Below, piece after piece: positions 1 through 7,291 of a stretch of 24,972 nt of DNA. Origin of the DNA: Clostridiales bacterium (GTDB lineage Bacteria; Bacillota; Clostridia; Oscillospirales; Oscillospiraceae); NCBI GenBank assembly GCA_003533405.1, contig DQDL01000058.1, positions 27,620-52,591 of the forward strand, in the 5' to 3' direction. The position numbers were made by a program, and so were the translations under genes. Within the stretch, counting starts at the first letter, position 1, and every line of letters begins with the position of its first letter. The notes beneath the pieces were generated by a model. The model did not search any database and was not told the DNA's origin. It was given only the letters and a program-made list of their open reading frames with translations.

Positions 1-65
1 AAGCTGCCCGTCAAAACCGATAGGTGTTCGGCTTCCGTCGACTAAAGAGTAAGGAGGTTTGACTT

Positions 66-524
66 ATGACCGCATCTGAAAAAGTAGCATATCTGAAGGG
101 TCTCGCCGAGGGTCTCGGCGTTGACGGAGAAACTTCCGAGGGCAAGCTCATGCTTGCCATGATCGATGTTCTCGACTCGCTTGCAGCCGATGTTGAGGAT
201 CTCGAGGCGACCGCCGCAGACCTTGCCGACAGCATTGACGATATCGGCGAGGACATGGCGTATCTTGAGGATCTGTGCCTTGACGACATGGACGAGGAAG
301 AGGACGACGAGGACGATTATGACGATCTTGACGATTACGACGGAGAGTGCTCCGGCTGCTGCGGCTGCGGTGATGAGATCGAGTATGAGGTCACTTGTCC
401 GCAGTGCGGCAAGACCTTGACCGTCTATGAGGACGACCTCGACTTCGGCAGCATCCGCTGCCCCGAATGTGACGCAGAGCTCGAATTCGACCTCGACCAT
501 GAGGACGAGCCCGACGACGAATAA
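66..524 (+). CDS. Acidic zinc-ribbon protein (CD1247 N-terminal domain type)
   Basis: This encodes a 152-residue soluble protein of unknown function. Residues 1-72 are predicted helical, with the spacing of a short coiled coil, and resemble the N-terminal domain named after Clostridioides CD1247. Residues 73-94 are almost entirely Asp/Glu. A Cys cluster (C95, C98, C99, C101) follows, then a classic two-knuckle zinc ribbon with CPQC (111-114) and CPEC (132-135). The tail is again acidic. The start is supported by AAGGAGG at 51-57, eight bases before the ATG. The family is conserved in Clostridia next to unrelated genes, and I know of no assigned role. A transcription- or RNA-polymerase-associated adaptor is possible but is only a guess from the zinc ribbon. 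The gene ends at a strong terminator (536-566). Confidence 0.8.
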   Translation: MTASEKVAYLKGLAEGLGVDGETSEGKLMLAMIDVLDSLAADVEDLEATAADLADSIDDIGEDMAYLEDLCLDDMDEEEDDEDDYDDLDDYDGECSGCCGCGDEIEYEVTCPQCGKTLTVYEDDLDFGSIRCPECDAELEFDLDHEDEPDDE

Positions 525-535
525 AGCAATATAGC

Positions 536-566
536 AAAAAAGGCTTCCCAATCGGGAAGCCTTTTT
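536..566. terminator. Rho-independent terminator, usable from both sides
   Basis: A perfect 9-bp stem (541-549 with 554-562, loop AATC) is flanked by A5 on the left and T5 on the right. It lies 12 bases after the stop of the zinc-ribbon gene. Confidence 0.9.
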
Positions 567-625
567 GCTGCTCAAACTCCGCACAGAGCGCAACAGTGAG
601 CATCAAAGCAACTAAATAACCCACA

Positions 626-653
626 ACGCCCCCGTGCGTGAGCACGGGGGCGT
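626..653. other. GC-rich hairpin with a GTGA tetraloop
   Basis: A perfect 12-bp stem (626-637 with 642-653) is capped by GTGA, a GNRA-type tetraloop. Only TTT follows on the plus strand and there is no T-run on the minus strand, so it is at best a backup terminator. It sits between the two terminators of convergent genes. Confidence 0.6.
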
Positions 654-660
654 TTCGATG

Positions 661-688
661 AAAAAAGCACCCCGAGGTCGGGGTGCTT
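661..688 (-). terminator. Terminator of the MMPL/heptad-repeat operon
   Basis: The stem is 665-673 with 680-688 (AAGCACCCC and its complement) with a 6-base loop. Read on the minus strand it is followed by six T, nine bases downstream of the stop codon at 697-699. Confidence 0.88.
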
Positions 689-696
689 GAATTATA

Positions 697-2571
697 TCAT
701 TTGGAGTTTTTGCGGGCTTCTTCGAATTTGCGGAGGGCTTCCTCGTACTCACGGCGGGCGGCCTCAAAGTCCTGCTGGCGGGTCTCCTCTTCCTTGCGGC
801 GGGCTTCCTGCTCCATGCGCTCGGTTTCCTCGTTCAGTCGCATGGTCTGCGCCTGCATGCGTGCGACAAGGTCTGCGGGGATTGCGCTGTCGACTACGGT
901 CGGCTCGTCGGGAGCGGCCGTAGGCTCGGGCCGGATGACCTTCTCCTCGGCAGCGGGTGCTGCGGGTGCGGGAGCTGCATCTGCGCTGCCCCAGCCGTTA
1001 TCGTCATCGTCCTCGTCGGTCTTTTTGACACGGCGGGGCTTTTCCTTTTTCTCGGGCTTTGCCGCCTTCACCGCTGCGGGAGCGGCACCGGCAGGCACGG
1101 CTGCGGGCGCAACGCCACGCTTATACGCCTTGGTGCAGACGATACAGACGATGACCGCCAGCAGCGCTGCGACCAAAATTGCCATCATTGCGGCAAATTG
1201 CAGCGAGCCGTCGCCGCTGCCGTCCTCGAGGGCGTATACAAAATAGCGGTAGTCGTTGACATAGCCGTAAATGTTCAGCGCAGCGGCGCTCAGGGCGGCG
1301 GCGCAGGCGAGAACGAGTGCGGCCACAAGCGTCGGGAACTTGGGGCGGAACGCAACGATGATGCCGACCGCACCGGCGACAAGGCCGATGACGGCGAGTA
1401 TCCTGAGCAGCGAATAAAGCTGCTGGCGCAGAGCCAGCTCCTGCTGGACGCTGTCGGCCTCCTCCTCGACATAGGCGCTTGCGGCGGCGAGCACCTCATC
1501 ATAATCCCCTCTGTCGGTGACCTTTTCGGCAATGCCGTCGTTTGCGAGCAGAATTTTTATGCCTGCATCGACTATCTCCTGCGCATCCTCCATCTCCTCG
1601 AGGTTCTGCAGGTCGTTCGCCATTGCGGCGCTGTTGCTTGCCATCTTGCGCTTGCCGGCAGCCAACTGCTCGGCGGCATCGGCAAGCTGAGCCTTGCCGT
1701 CATCGAGCTTGGCCTTGCCGGCTGCAAGCTGCGCATCGCCGTCGTCAAGCTGCTTTTTCGCAGCGGCGAGCTGCTCCTTACCGGCGGCAAGCTGCTCCTT
1801 ACCGGCGGCCAGCTGCTGCTTGCCGTCAGCCAGCTGCTGCTTACCCTCCTCGAGCTGAAGCTCTGCGTCAGCTATCTGCCTGTCGGCATCGGCAAGCTGC
1901 TGCTTTGCGGCGTCATATTCGTTAAACAGCTCCGTCACGGTCTTGTTGTAGCCGAGCGAGCGGAGCAGGATATTCAGTCCGGCCTCGGTGTAATTGCCGC
2001 CGGTCGTGCCGTGGAGCTTATCGTAATAGGGCTTTGCCTTGTTGTAGATAGGCGTGACCTCGTCAAGCTTTGCCTGACCCTCGTCACGCTGCTTTTTTGC
2101 CTCGGCAAGCTGCTTTTCGCCGTCGGCTATCGCCTTTTCGCCGTCGGCTATCTGCTTCTCGGCATCGGCTATCTCCTGCTCCTTCTCGGCGATGAGCTTC
2201 TCGGCGGCGGCGTAATCGGCCTTGCCCTTATCAAGCTGCGCCTTGGCGGCGTCATACTCCTTCTGACCCTTGTCAAGCTGCGCCTTGCCCTCGTCATACT
2301 GCTTCTGACCGGCGCTTATCTTGCTGCTGCCGTACTTATCGGTGACAACGGCTGTGGCGTAGTTCTTGGCGGTCTTGTCGCCGCCCTTGTCCTTTATCTC
2401 GTCATAGCGCTCGGAGATGAGGGCTATCGAGTCGCGGATATCGTCATTTTGCAGATTGGACCTGCGCACGATGCCTGTTATATCCTCGAGACCGGCGGCA
2501 GCGGCGAAAAAGCCGAACACCGAAGCGATCACAAGGCAGATGCTGATGACGGCCAGTGCGATTCTTTTCAT
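697..2571 (-). CDS. Membrane protein with extracytoplasmic heptad-repeat helical hairpin
   Basis: This is a 624-residue membrane protein resembling the coiled-coil part of YhgE/Pip-type and MMPL-associated proteins. Residues 5-26 form an N-terminal membrane helix or signal anchor. Residues 85-180 and 215-320 are long runs of a seven-residue pattern (Leu, Gly/Ala and Lys/Gln recurring, e.g. GKEQLAA). They are separated by a non-repetitive, Pro/Gly-containing stretch at 180-215, which suggests two antiparallel helical arms joined by a tip. Membrane helices follow at about 388-408, 414-434 and 457-480. An Ala/Pro-rich acidic cytoplasmic linker then leads to a charged helical tail (570-624). The start is preceded by AAAGGAAG. 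It lies 43 bases behind the MMPL transporter in one operon, so it is probably its partner. No enzymatic motif is visible. Its role is inferred from topology and neighbour. Confidence 0.8.
   Translation of the reverse strand: MKRIALAVISICLVIASVFGFFAAAAGLEDITGIVRRSNLQNDDIRDSIALISERYDEIKDKGGDKTAKNYATAVVTDKYGSSKISAGQKQYDEGKAQLDKGQKEYDAAKAQLDKGKADYAAAEKLIAEKEQEIADAEKQIADGEKAIADGEKQLAEAKKQRDEGQAKLDEVTPIYNKAKPYYDKLHGTTGGNYTEAGLNILLRSLGYNKTVTELFNEYDAAKQQLADADRQIADAELQLEEGKQQLADGKQQLAAGKEQLAAGKEQLAAAKKQLDDGDAQLAAGKAKLDDGKAQLADAAEQLAAGKRKMASNSAAMANDLQNLEEMEDAQEIVDAGIKILLANDGIAEKVTDRGDYDEVLAAASAYVEEEADSVQQELALRQQLYSLLRILAVIGLVAGAVGIIVAFRPKFPTLVAALVLACAAALSAAALNIYGYVNDYRYFVYALEDGSGDGSLQFAAMMAILVAALLAVIVCIVCTKAYKRGVAPAAVPAGAAPAAVKAAKPEKKEKPRRVKKTDEDDDDNGWGSADAAPAPAAPAAEEKVIRPEPTAAPDEPTVVDSAIPADLVARMQAQTMRLNEETERMEQEARRKEEETRQQDFEAARREYEEALRKFEEARKNSK
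1771..1854 (-). repeat. Tandem 21-bp repeats encoding heptads
   Basis: Four consecutive 21-bp units lie at 1771-1791, 1792-1812, 1813-1833 and 1834-1854. The first two differ at a single base. Each unit encodes one heptad of the coiled coil, so unit gain or loss would change arm length without a frameshift. Confidence 0.85.
2110..2172 (-). repeat. Second set of tandem 21-bp heptad repeats
   Basis: Three near-identical 21-bp units (2110-2130, 2131-2151, 2152-2172) encode consecutive heptads of the first coiled-coil arm, around residues 134-154 of the protein. Confidence 0.8.
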
Positions 2572-2614
2572 TTATTTTCTTCCTTTCTCGTAAACGAACA
2601 AGCGATCCCCCGAT

Positions 2615-4924
2615 TTACTTGCCCGCCGTATGCTTGCGTGCGACCTCCTCGAAGTCATCCTCGAAGATGGGCGGTACACGGAAATGAATTTTCTTTGCAA
2701 AGGTTGTTTTCTTTATAAACTTATCGCCCCACAAGAGAAGCTGCGGCAGGACGAACATGACGAGTAGCAGCGAGATGAATGTGCCCCGGCCGAGTGCGAT
2801 GCCGATATCGGAGGTAATTGCCTCGGTGGACAAAAATCCGATGAGCAGACCCGCAATGGCAAGGATGCTGCCGGAGGTGATGAGCGTGGGCAGAGCGCCG
2901 TTGAGTGCGGCGGTTATCGACACACGCTTGGAGTTATGCTGCCGCAGGGTGATGTAGCGGTTTGAAACGACGATGGCGTAGTCGATATTTGCGCCCATTT
3001 GTATAGCCGTGACGATGAGGTAGCCGACGAAGAATATCGGCTCGTTCGTCACATACGGCCAGGTGAAGTTAATCCAGATGCTGCCCTGGATGACCGCAAT
3101 GAGCAGAACGGGAAGTCCGGCCGAGCGGAAGGTGAACAAAATCACGATGACGACGAACACGACCGAGAGGATGCTGACCATGGCGTTATCCCTCGTGTAG
3201 GTTTGCTCAAGGTCACGGGAGCAGGTGGCGTCACCTGCGACATATATCGTGCCGTCGTAATACTTTTCGGCGATGTCGTGAATTTGGTCGATGAGATCAT
3301 ACGACTGCTGCGACTGCACATCGGTGTCGCAGTACACCAGCATACGGCTGTAGTCGGGGCCTTGGAGCTGCGCTTTGGCATCGGAAAGCTGAGAGTTAAG
3401 ATCCTCTATCATGCTCTTCTGCTCGGCCGTGACCTCAACATCGCCCTTTTCCACGACCTCGTACAGGAAGGAAAACAGGTCTATCATCCGCACCTTGTAA
3501 TTGTGCAGATCCTCGCCGACCTGCTTGTAATCGTCATGCGATGCACCGTAGTAGGCAAACAGCGCCGAGGCAGTCATTTCGTCAAGCCCTGCGATATCGC
3601 AAAATTCGCCTATCGTGAGCTTGTCAGTGAGCTTATAGCCGTCCGTTACCTCGGTTATGGCGATGCCCTGAACGGAGGTCACATGGTCAAGCTTAGCTAT
3701 CTCCTTGAGCATGTCTGCCTCGGCCTGATAGTCGCCTGTCGGGACGACAACGGCCATCATGTTGCTGTAGCCGAAGGTGTCGTTTACCTCGGCACGGGCA
3801 AGCTGCCGGTCGTTGAGGTTAAGGGGCATTGCGTCGGAGTAATTATACGAAAACGGGCAGTGCAGCGCACAGTAGCCGCACACGATGAGCACAACGGCGA
3901 ATATCGGCGGGACGATCTTCCTCGTTTTCCATGCAAAGCGGCCGGCAAAGTCAATGTGCGGGATGACGCTGCGGTGGCGGGTCTTGTCAATGGCCTTGTT
4001 GAAGGTCAGAAGAAGCCCCGGCATGAGAAGGAACACCGACAGCATCGAGAGCAGGATCGATTTTATGAGCACCCGCCCGAGGTCGCTGCCGAGACCGAAC
4101 TGCATGAACGCCATTGCGGTAAGTCCGCCGATGGTCGTGAGGCTGCTGGAGGATATCTCGGGAATGCCCTTTGTGAGAGCGTCTATCATTGCCTGTCTCG
4201 GCTCGGAATGCTGCTTTTCCTCGGCGAAGCGGTTGCACAAAATGACGGCGTAGTCAATGGCAAGCGCAAGCTGAAGTATAAGCGTCACCGCATTGGAGAC
4301 ATAGGAAATTTGCTTAAACAAAAAGTTCGTGCCGAACTGCAAAAGCGCCGCCGCACCGAAGGTCACGAGCAGCACCGGCACCTCCGCAAAGCTGCGGGAG
4401 GTCGCAAGCAGCAGTACAACGACTATGACGACGGTTATAATGCCGACGACCAGCATCTCGCTTACTATCTGCACCGAGGGGTCGTAGCCGACCTGCGTGT
4501 CGTAATACACCGTGTAGTCGGACAGGATGTCCTCTATCTTGTCAAGGGCGCTTAAGCTGGCCTCGTCATTGTCGCCGCCTGCGAAGGTGACGGAGAACAT
4601 CGCACGGTTTTTGGTGTAATGCAGGCTCGAATCGTCAAAGCTCACGGACCTCGCACCGTCAACGGCGGCAATGTCGTGGTATAGCTCCAACGCATCGGAG
4701 TAGCTTATGTCCTCGACCATGATCCTTGCGGTGCTGTAGGTCGTAAACTGCTTGTCCATAACGCCGAGCGCCTGACGGGTCTCGGAATTTTCCGGCAGGA
4801 AGGTGTAGAGGTCGGAATTGACCTTGACCAGCCCCGAGGTGAATATCGAAAGCACCGCCGCCACGGCAAAAATTATCATTATTAACTTTCGCCTGTCGAC
4901 GATAAATGTTGCCAGTTTGTGCAT
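2615..4924 (-). CDS. MMPL/RND family transporter
   Basis: This is an integral-membrane, proton-driven RND-superfamily transporter of the MMPL type, about 769 residues from the chosen start. It has the duplicated RND layout: an N-terminal membrane helix, an external domain, a block of membrane helices, then the same again. The paired Asp-Tyr of the proton relay is present in each half (LAIDYAVIL and NIDYAIVV). The second external loop holds only a short coiled-coil remnant. The long coiled coil is encoded separately by the next gene. The start was chosen at 4924 because AAGGGG lies seven bases upstream and the protein then begins MHKLATFIVDRRK, typical of the family. ATG 4942 (with GAGG from the repeat end) and TTG 4960 are alternatives. 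The substrate is unknown. Lipid, peptide or drug export are family possibilities. Confidence 0.88.
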   Translation of the reverse strand: MHKLATFIVDRRKLIMIIFAVAAVLSIFTSGLVKVNSDLYTFLPENSETRQALGVMDKQFTTYSTARIMVEDISYSDALELYHDIAAVDGARSVSFDDSSLHYTKNRAMFSVTFAGGDNDEASLSALDKIEDILSDYTVYYDTQVGYDPSVQIVSEMLVVGIITVVIVVVLLLATSRSFAEVPVLLVTFGAAALLQFGTNFLFKQISYVSNAVTLILQLALAIDYAVILCNRFAEEKQHSEPRQAMIDALTKGIPEISSSSLTTIGGLTAMAFMQFGLGSDLGRVLIKSILLSMLSVFLLMPGLLLTFNKAIDKTRHRSVIPHIDFAGRFAWKTRKIVPPIFAVVLIVCGYCALHCPFSYNYSDAMPLNLNDRQLARAEVNDTFGYSNMMAVVVPTGDYQAEADMLKEIAKLDHVTSVQGIAITEVTDGYKLTDKLTIGEFCDIAGLDEMTASALFAYYGASHDDYKQVGEDLHNYKVRMIDLFSFLYEVVEKGDVEVTAEQKSMIEDLNSQLSDAKAQLQGPDYSRMLVYCDTDVQSQQSYDLIDQIHDIAEKYYDGTIYVAGDATCSRDLEQTYTRDNAMVSILSVVFVVIVILFTFRSAGLPVLLIAVIQGSIWINFTWPYVTNEPIFFVGYLIVTAIQMGANIDYAIVVSNRYITLRQHNSKRVSITAALNGALPTLITSGSILAIAGLLIGFLSTEAITSDIGIALGRGTFISLLLVMFVLPQLLLWGDKFIKKTTFAKKIHFRVPPIFEDDFEEVARKHTAGK

Positions 4925-4944
4925 ACTCCTGCCCCTTACCATTT

Positions 4945-5186
4945 TACCCTCGGTTGACAAGTGACTACACGGTTTTGGGAGGCTGCTTTCCGCCCATGCT
5001 TCGCTAAACCCCTAGTCCATATATATCCATTATGCCCGTCGGGCTTTATCTTTGCCTGAACGAAAATCAGCTCTCCCAAAACTGCTTCGCACCTGACAGC
5101 AGTCAACCGTTGTGTTACTCTGGTTTTCTGCTGGAGGTGCTGAAATGGGCGCTGTCAGGCGTGCATCCCCTCGTCAACCGGGGGTA
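4945..5186 (-). repeat. Structured dispersed repeat, copy 1 (MITE-like or leader RNA)
   Basis: This 242-bp element has terminal inverted repeats of about 27 bp (4945-4971 with 5160-5186) beginning TACCCTCG. Inside are two further inverted pairs: 4972-4981 with 5073-5082 (GTTTTGGGAG/CTCCCAAAAC) and 5092-5100 with 5151-5159 (CCTGACAGC/GCTGTCAGG). There is also a small GCCCGTCGGGC hairpin. About 90% of its first 150 bases recur at 22891. It has no convincing ORF. A TA dinucleotide at each end would fit TA-targeted insertion. It lies between a minus-strand promoter and the MMPL start, so it would be transcribed as leader RNA. Confidence 0.88.
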
Positions 5187-5195
5187 TTAGATATT

Positions 5196-5209
5196 CCTTG
5201 ACGAGGGTA
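5196..5209. repeat. Extra partial end of the repeat
   Basis: CCTTGACGAGGGTA repeats the outer end of the element ten bases beyond its right boundary. This suggests a nested or imprecise insertion or deletion event. Confidence 0.55.
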
Positions 5210-5225
5210 TCAGATGTTTCTTTAC

Positions 5226-5254
5226 ATAATATAATAAAATGCCGATTTATTCAA
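5226..5254 (-). promoter_or_regulatory. Probable sigma-A promoter of the MMPL operon
   Basis: On the minus strand TTGAAT (5254-5249), a 17-base spacer and TATTAT (5231-5226) predict a start near 5219. This would place the whole repeat copy 1 in the roughly 290-base leader. Confidence 0.55.
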
Positions 5255-5304
5255 GATGCCAAAATGACTTTAATATAAAATTAACAAATAAATTTTCGCA
5301 TTGC

Positions 5305-5333
5305 TTGAAGTTTCAATAATATCGTTATATAAT
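5305..5333 (+). promoter_or_regulatory. Sigma-A promoter of the CDF-PAP2 operon
   Basis: TTGAAG (5305-5310), a 17-base spacer and a perfect TATAAT (5328-5333) give a start near 5340. This leaves a short leader that supports the GTG start at 5368. Confidence 0.72.
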
Positions 5334-5367
5334 ACTTTGACTACGCTGAGCGATGGAGGGATGCGCC

Positions 5368-6537
5368 GTGGTATCGCTGCTGTCCAAAATTTTCATAAAA
5401 AACCGTGACGATGTGACCGATCCGGCAGTCAGGAAGGCCTATGGCAGCCTGTGCAGCGCATTGGGCATCGTTTTGAATGTCCTGCTGTTTGCGGGCAAGT
5501 ACATTGCGGGTGCAGTCTCCGGCTCTATCGCCATCACCGCCGATGCGTTCAACAACCTGTCAGACGCAGGCTCGTCGGCGATATCGCTCGTGGGATTTCA
5601 TCTGTCGAGTAAAAAGCCCGACCTTGATCACCCCTTCGGCCACGGCAGGCTTGAGTATATCTCCGGCCTTTGCGTTGCTGCGCTCATACTCGTCATGGGC
5701 GTGGAGCTTCTCATAAGCTCGGTACAAAAGATAATAACACCCGAGCCTGTCGAAATGGGTCTGCTTCCGGCGGCGATATTGATAGTTTCCATCGCCGTCA
5801 AGGTCTATATGTCGGCGTATAACCGCTCGGTCGGCAAAAAGATCTCGTCGTCTGCGATGCGGGCAACGGCGACCGACAGCCTGTCGGATTCCGTTGCGAC
5901 CACGGTCGTTTTACTGAGCATGGGCGTGAGCTATTTCTTTGATGTGAATATTGACGGCTATGCCGGTGTGCTCGTTGCCCTGTTTATCCTTTGGGCAGGC
6001 ATCGGCGTTGCGAGAGACACGCTCTCGCCGCTGCTCGGTCAGGCGCCCGATCCCGAGCTCGTGCATAAGATAGAGGATATCGTTATGAGCCGTGAGGAGA
6101 TAATCGGCATGCACGACCTCGTCGTGCACGATTACGGCCCCGGCAGGCTCATGATTAGCCTGCATGCCGAGGTCGACGGCAGGGGAGATATCTTTGAGCT
6201 GCACGACGCCGTTGATACCGTCGAGCGCACGCTGGCATCTGAGCTCGGCTGCGAGGCCACGATACATATGGATCCCGTCGTGTGCGATGACGAGGCGGTC
6301 GATGCCGAGCACAAAAGGCTTTTGGAGGTCATCGCCGGAATTGACGATATCATCGGTGTGCATGATTTCCGCATGGTCGCAGGACCGAGCCACACAAACC
6401 TCATTTTCGATGTCGTCATCCCCTGCGGACTGGATAAGACCGCAGACGAGGTACGAGCCGAGATATGCGCCGCCGTTGAGGCGCAGATGCCCGGGCGATT
6501 CGCCGTTGTTAATGTTGATACCTCATTCGTGAGATAA
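5368..6537 (+). CDS. Cation diffusion facilitator transporter with duplicated C-terminal domain
   Basis: This is a membrane exporter of divalent metal ions (CDF family), 389 residues from the GTG at 5368. That GTG has GGAGGG at 5355-5360, seven bases upstream. The in-frame ATG at 5353 has no ribosome binding site. Six membrane helices span about residues 25-205. Helix 2 carries NNLSD (N-x3-D), helix 5 carries DSLSD (D-x3-D), and DHPFGHGR follows helix 2. The N-x3-D/D-x3-D pair is the pattern reported for manganese-type CDFs, so Mn(II) export is a reasonable inference. The cytoplasmic part is unusually long and has two related dimerisation domains: one containing EEIIGMHDLVVHDYGPGR, the other DDIIGVHDFRMVAGPSH. 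The gene is followed eight bases later by the PAP2 gene. Confidence 0.9.
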   Translation: MVSLLSKIFIKNRDDVTDPAVRKAYGSLCSALGIVLNVLLFAGKYIAGAVSGSIAITADAFNNLSDAGSSAISLVGFHLSSKKPDLDHPFGHGRLEYISGLCVAALILVMGVELLISSVQKIITPEPVEMGLLPAAILIVSIAVKVYMSAYNRSVGKKISSSAMRATATDSLSDSVATTVVLLSMGVSYFFDVNIDGYAGVLVALFILWAGIGVARDTLSPLLGQAPDPELVHKIEDIVMSREEIIGMHDLVVHDYGPGRLMISLHAEVDGRGDIFELHDAVDTVERTLASELGCEATIHMDPVVCDDEAVDAEHKRLLEVIAGIDDIIGVHDFRMVAGPSHTNLIFDVVIPCGLDKTADEVRAEICAAVEAQMPGRFAVVNVDTSFVR

Positions 6538-6545
6538 GGAGACCC

Positions 6546-7217
6546 ATGGATAAGACTTTACAGAAAACCAAGCTCTTTCCGAGTTACGCATACCTGCCGC
6601 TTATAATAACCGTTCTGCTGCACATGGCGATATATTGGGGCACAAAGGCGATCAACGGAAACGCCGTGCACCACAGCATCCCCGTGTCGTTTGAGGGTGC
6701 CATACCCTTTGCACCCGAGTGGGTCACGATCTATACGGCGACCTTCATCTTCTGGATGCTCGGCCTTGCCGTGTGCATGACAAGGGAGCGGGAGCTGTGC
6801 TTCAGAATGTTCACCGGCCTGTATATAGCCGAGCTTATATGCGCAGTGTTCTTCATCGCTCTGCCCACCGTCATCGACCGTCCCGAGGCAGCGGGCAGCC
6901 TGTATTACGACAGGCTGCTTGCGCAGCTTTACGCCGCCGATCAGCCGACGAACCTGTTCCCGTCCATGCACTGCATGTTCGCCTACATGGTGTTCCGCGG
7001 CTTCATGATAGCAAAGCTCGATAAGCCCGTGGTCATCGGTTCGGGACTGTTTGCGGCGCTCGTGTGCGCATCCACCGTGTTCGTCAAGCAGCACTTCCTT
7101 CTTGACACCTTCGCAGGCATCATCCTCGGCGAGGTCGCCGTCACACTCTCGCTCAAAACGAATGCGTGGAAGCTAATGGATAAAATACATTTTAAACTCT
7201 TGCGTTTACTCAAATAG
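6546..7217 (+). CDS. PAP2-superfamily membrane phosphatase
   Basis: This 223-residue polytopic membrane protein is of the PAP2 type (lipid phosphate phosphatase / inositolphosphotransferase-like branch). Membrane helices lie near 16-31, 61-78, 90-109, 140-156, 161-180 and 185-202. The catalytic motifs are PSMH (139-142) and H183-x3-D187. The N-terminal KxxxxxxRP motif is not obvious, as in the Aur1/Ipt1-like branch. The likely role is dephosphorylating or transferring head groups of a lipid phosphate at the membrane surface. The exact substrate cannot be read from sequence. TAAGGAG at 6535-6541 overlaps the CDF stop codon, so the two genes are co-translated neighbours. It ends 74 bases before the lipoprotein gene. 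Confidence 0.82.
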   Translation: MDKTLQKTKLFPSYAYLPLIITVLLHMAIYWGTKAINGNAVHHSIPVSFEGAIPFAPEWVTIYTATFIFWMLGLAVCMTRERELCFRMFTGLYIAELICAVFFIALPTVIDRPEAAGSLYYDRLLAQLYAADQPTNLFPSMHCMFAYMVFRGFMIAKLDKPVVIGSGLFAALVCASTVFVKQHFLLDTFAGIILGEVAVTLSLKTNAWKLMDKIHFKLLRLLK

Positions 7218-7227
7218 CATGCTAAAA

Positions 7228-7276
7228 TAGACAAAATTGCCGGAATAATTTAGATACGGTCGATGGGGGTCGACCG
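7228..7276 (+). promoter_or_regulatory. Weak promoter and 7-bp inverted repeat before the lipoprotein gene
   Basis: TAGACA (7228-7233), 17 bases, then TAGATA (7251-7256) is a modest promoter match. It is immediately followed by a perfect inverted repeat CGGTCGA/TCGACCG (7257-7263 with 7270-7276) that could be an operator or leader hairpin. There is no T-tail, so it is not a terminator. Confidence 0.35.
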
Positions 7277-7291
7277 AAAACGGAGGGAAAC

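Noticed and set aside
1771..2172. Regular repeats considered as a CRISPR array
   Set aside because: The repeats are contiguous 21-bp coding heptads with no spacers, and no cas genes are present.
1198..2718. Long plus-strand open frame opposite the heptad-repeat gene
   Set aside because: It is an antisense shadow. The heptad codons read as Leu-rich on the other strand, with no ribosome site or promoter, and it spans two genes and their gap.
2999..4555. 518-codon plus-strand open frame opposite the MMPL gene
   Set aside because: The composition is unnatural (rich in Arg, His, Val and Glu), it has no family resemblance, and the opposite strand has an unmistakable transporter.
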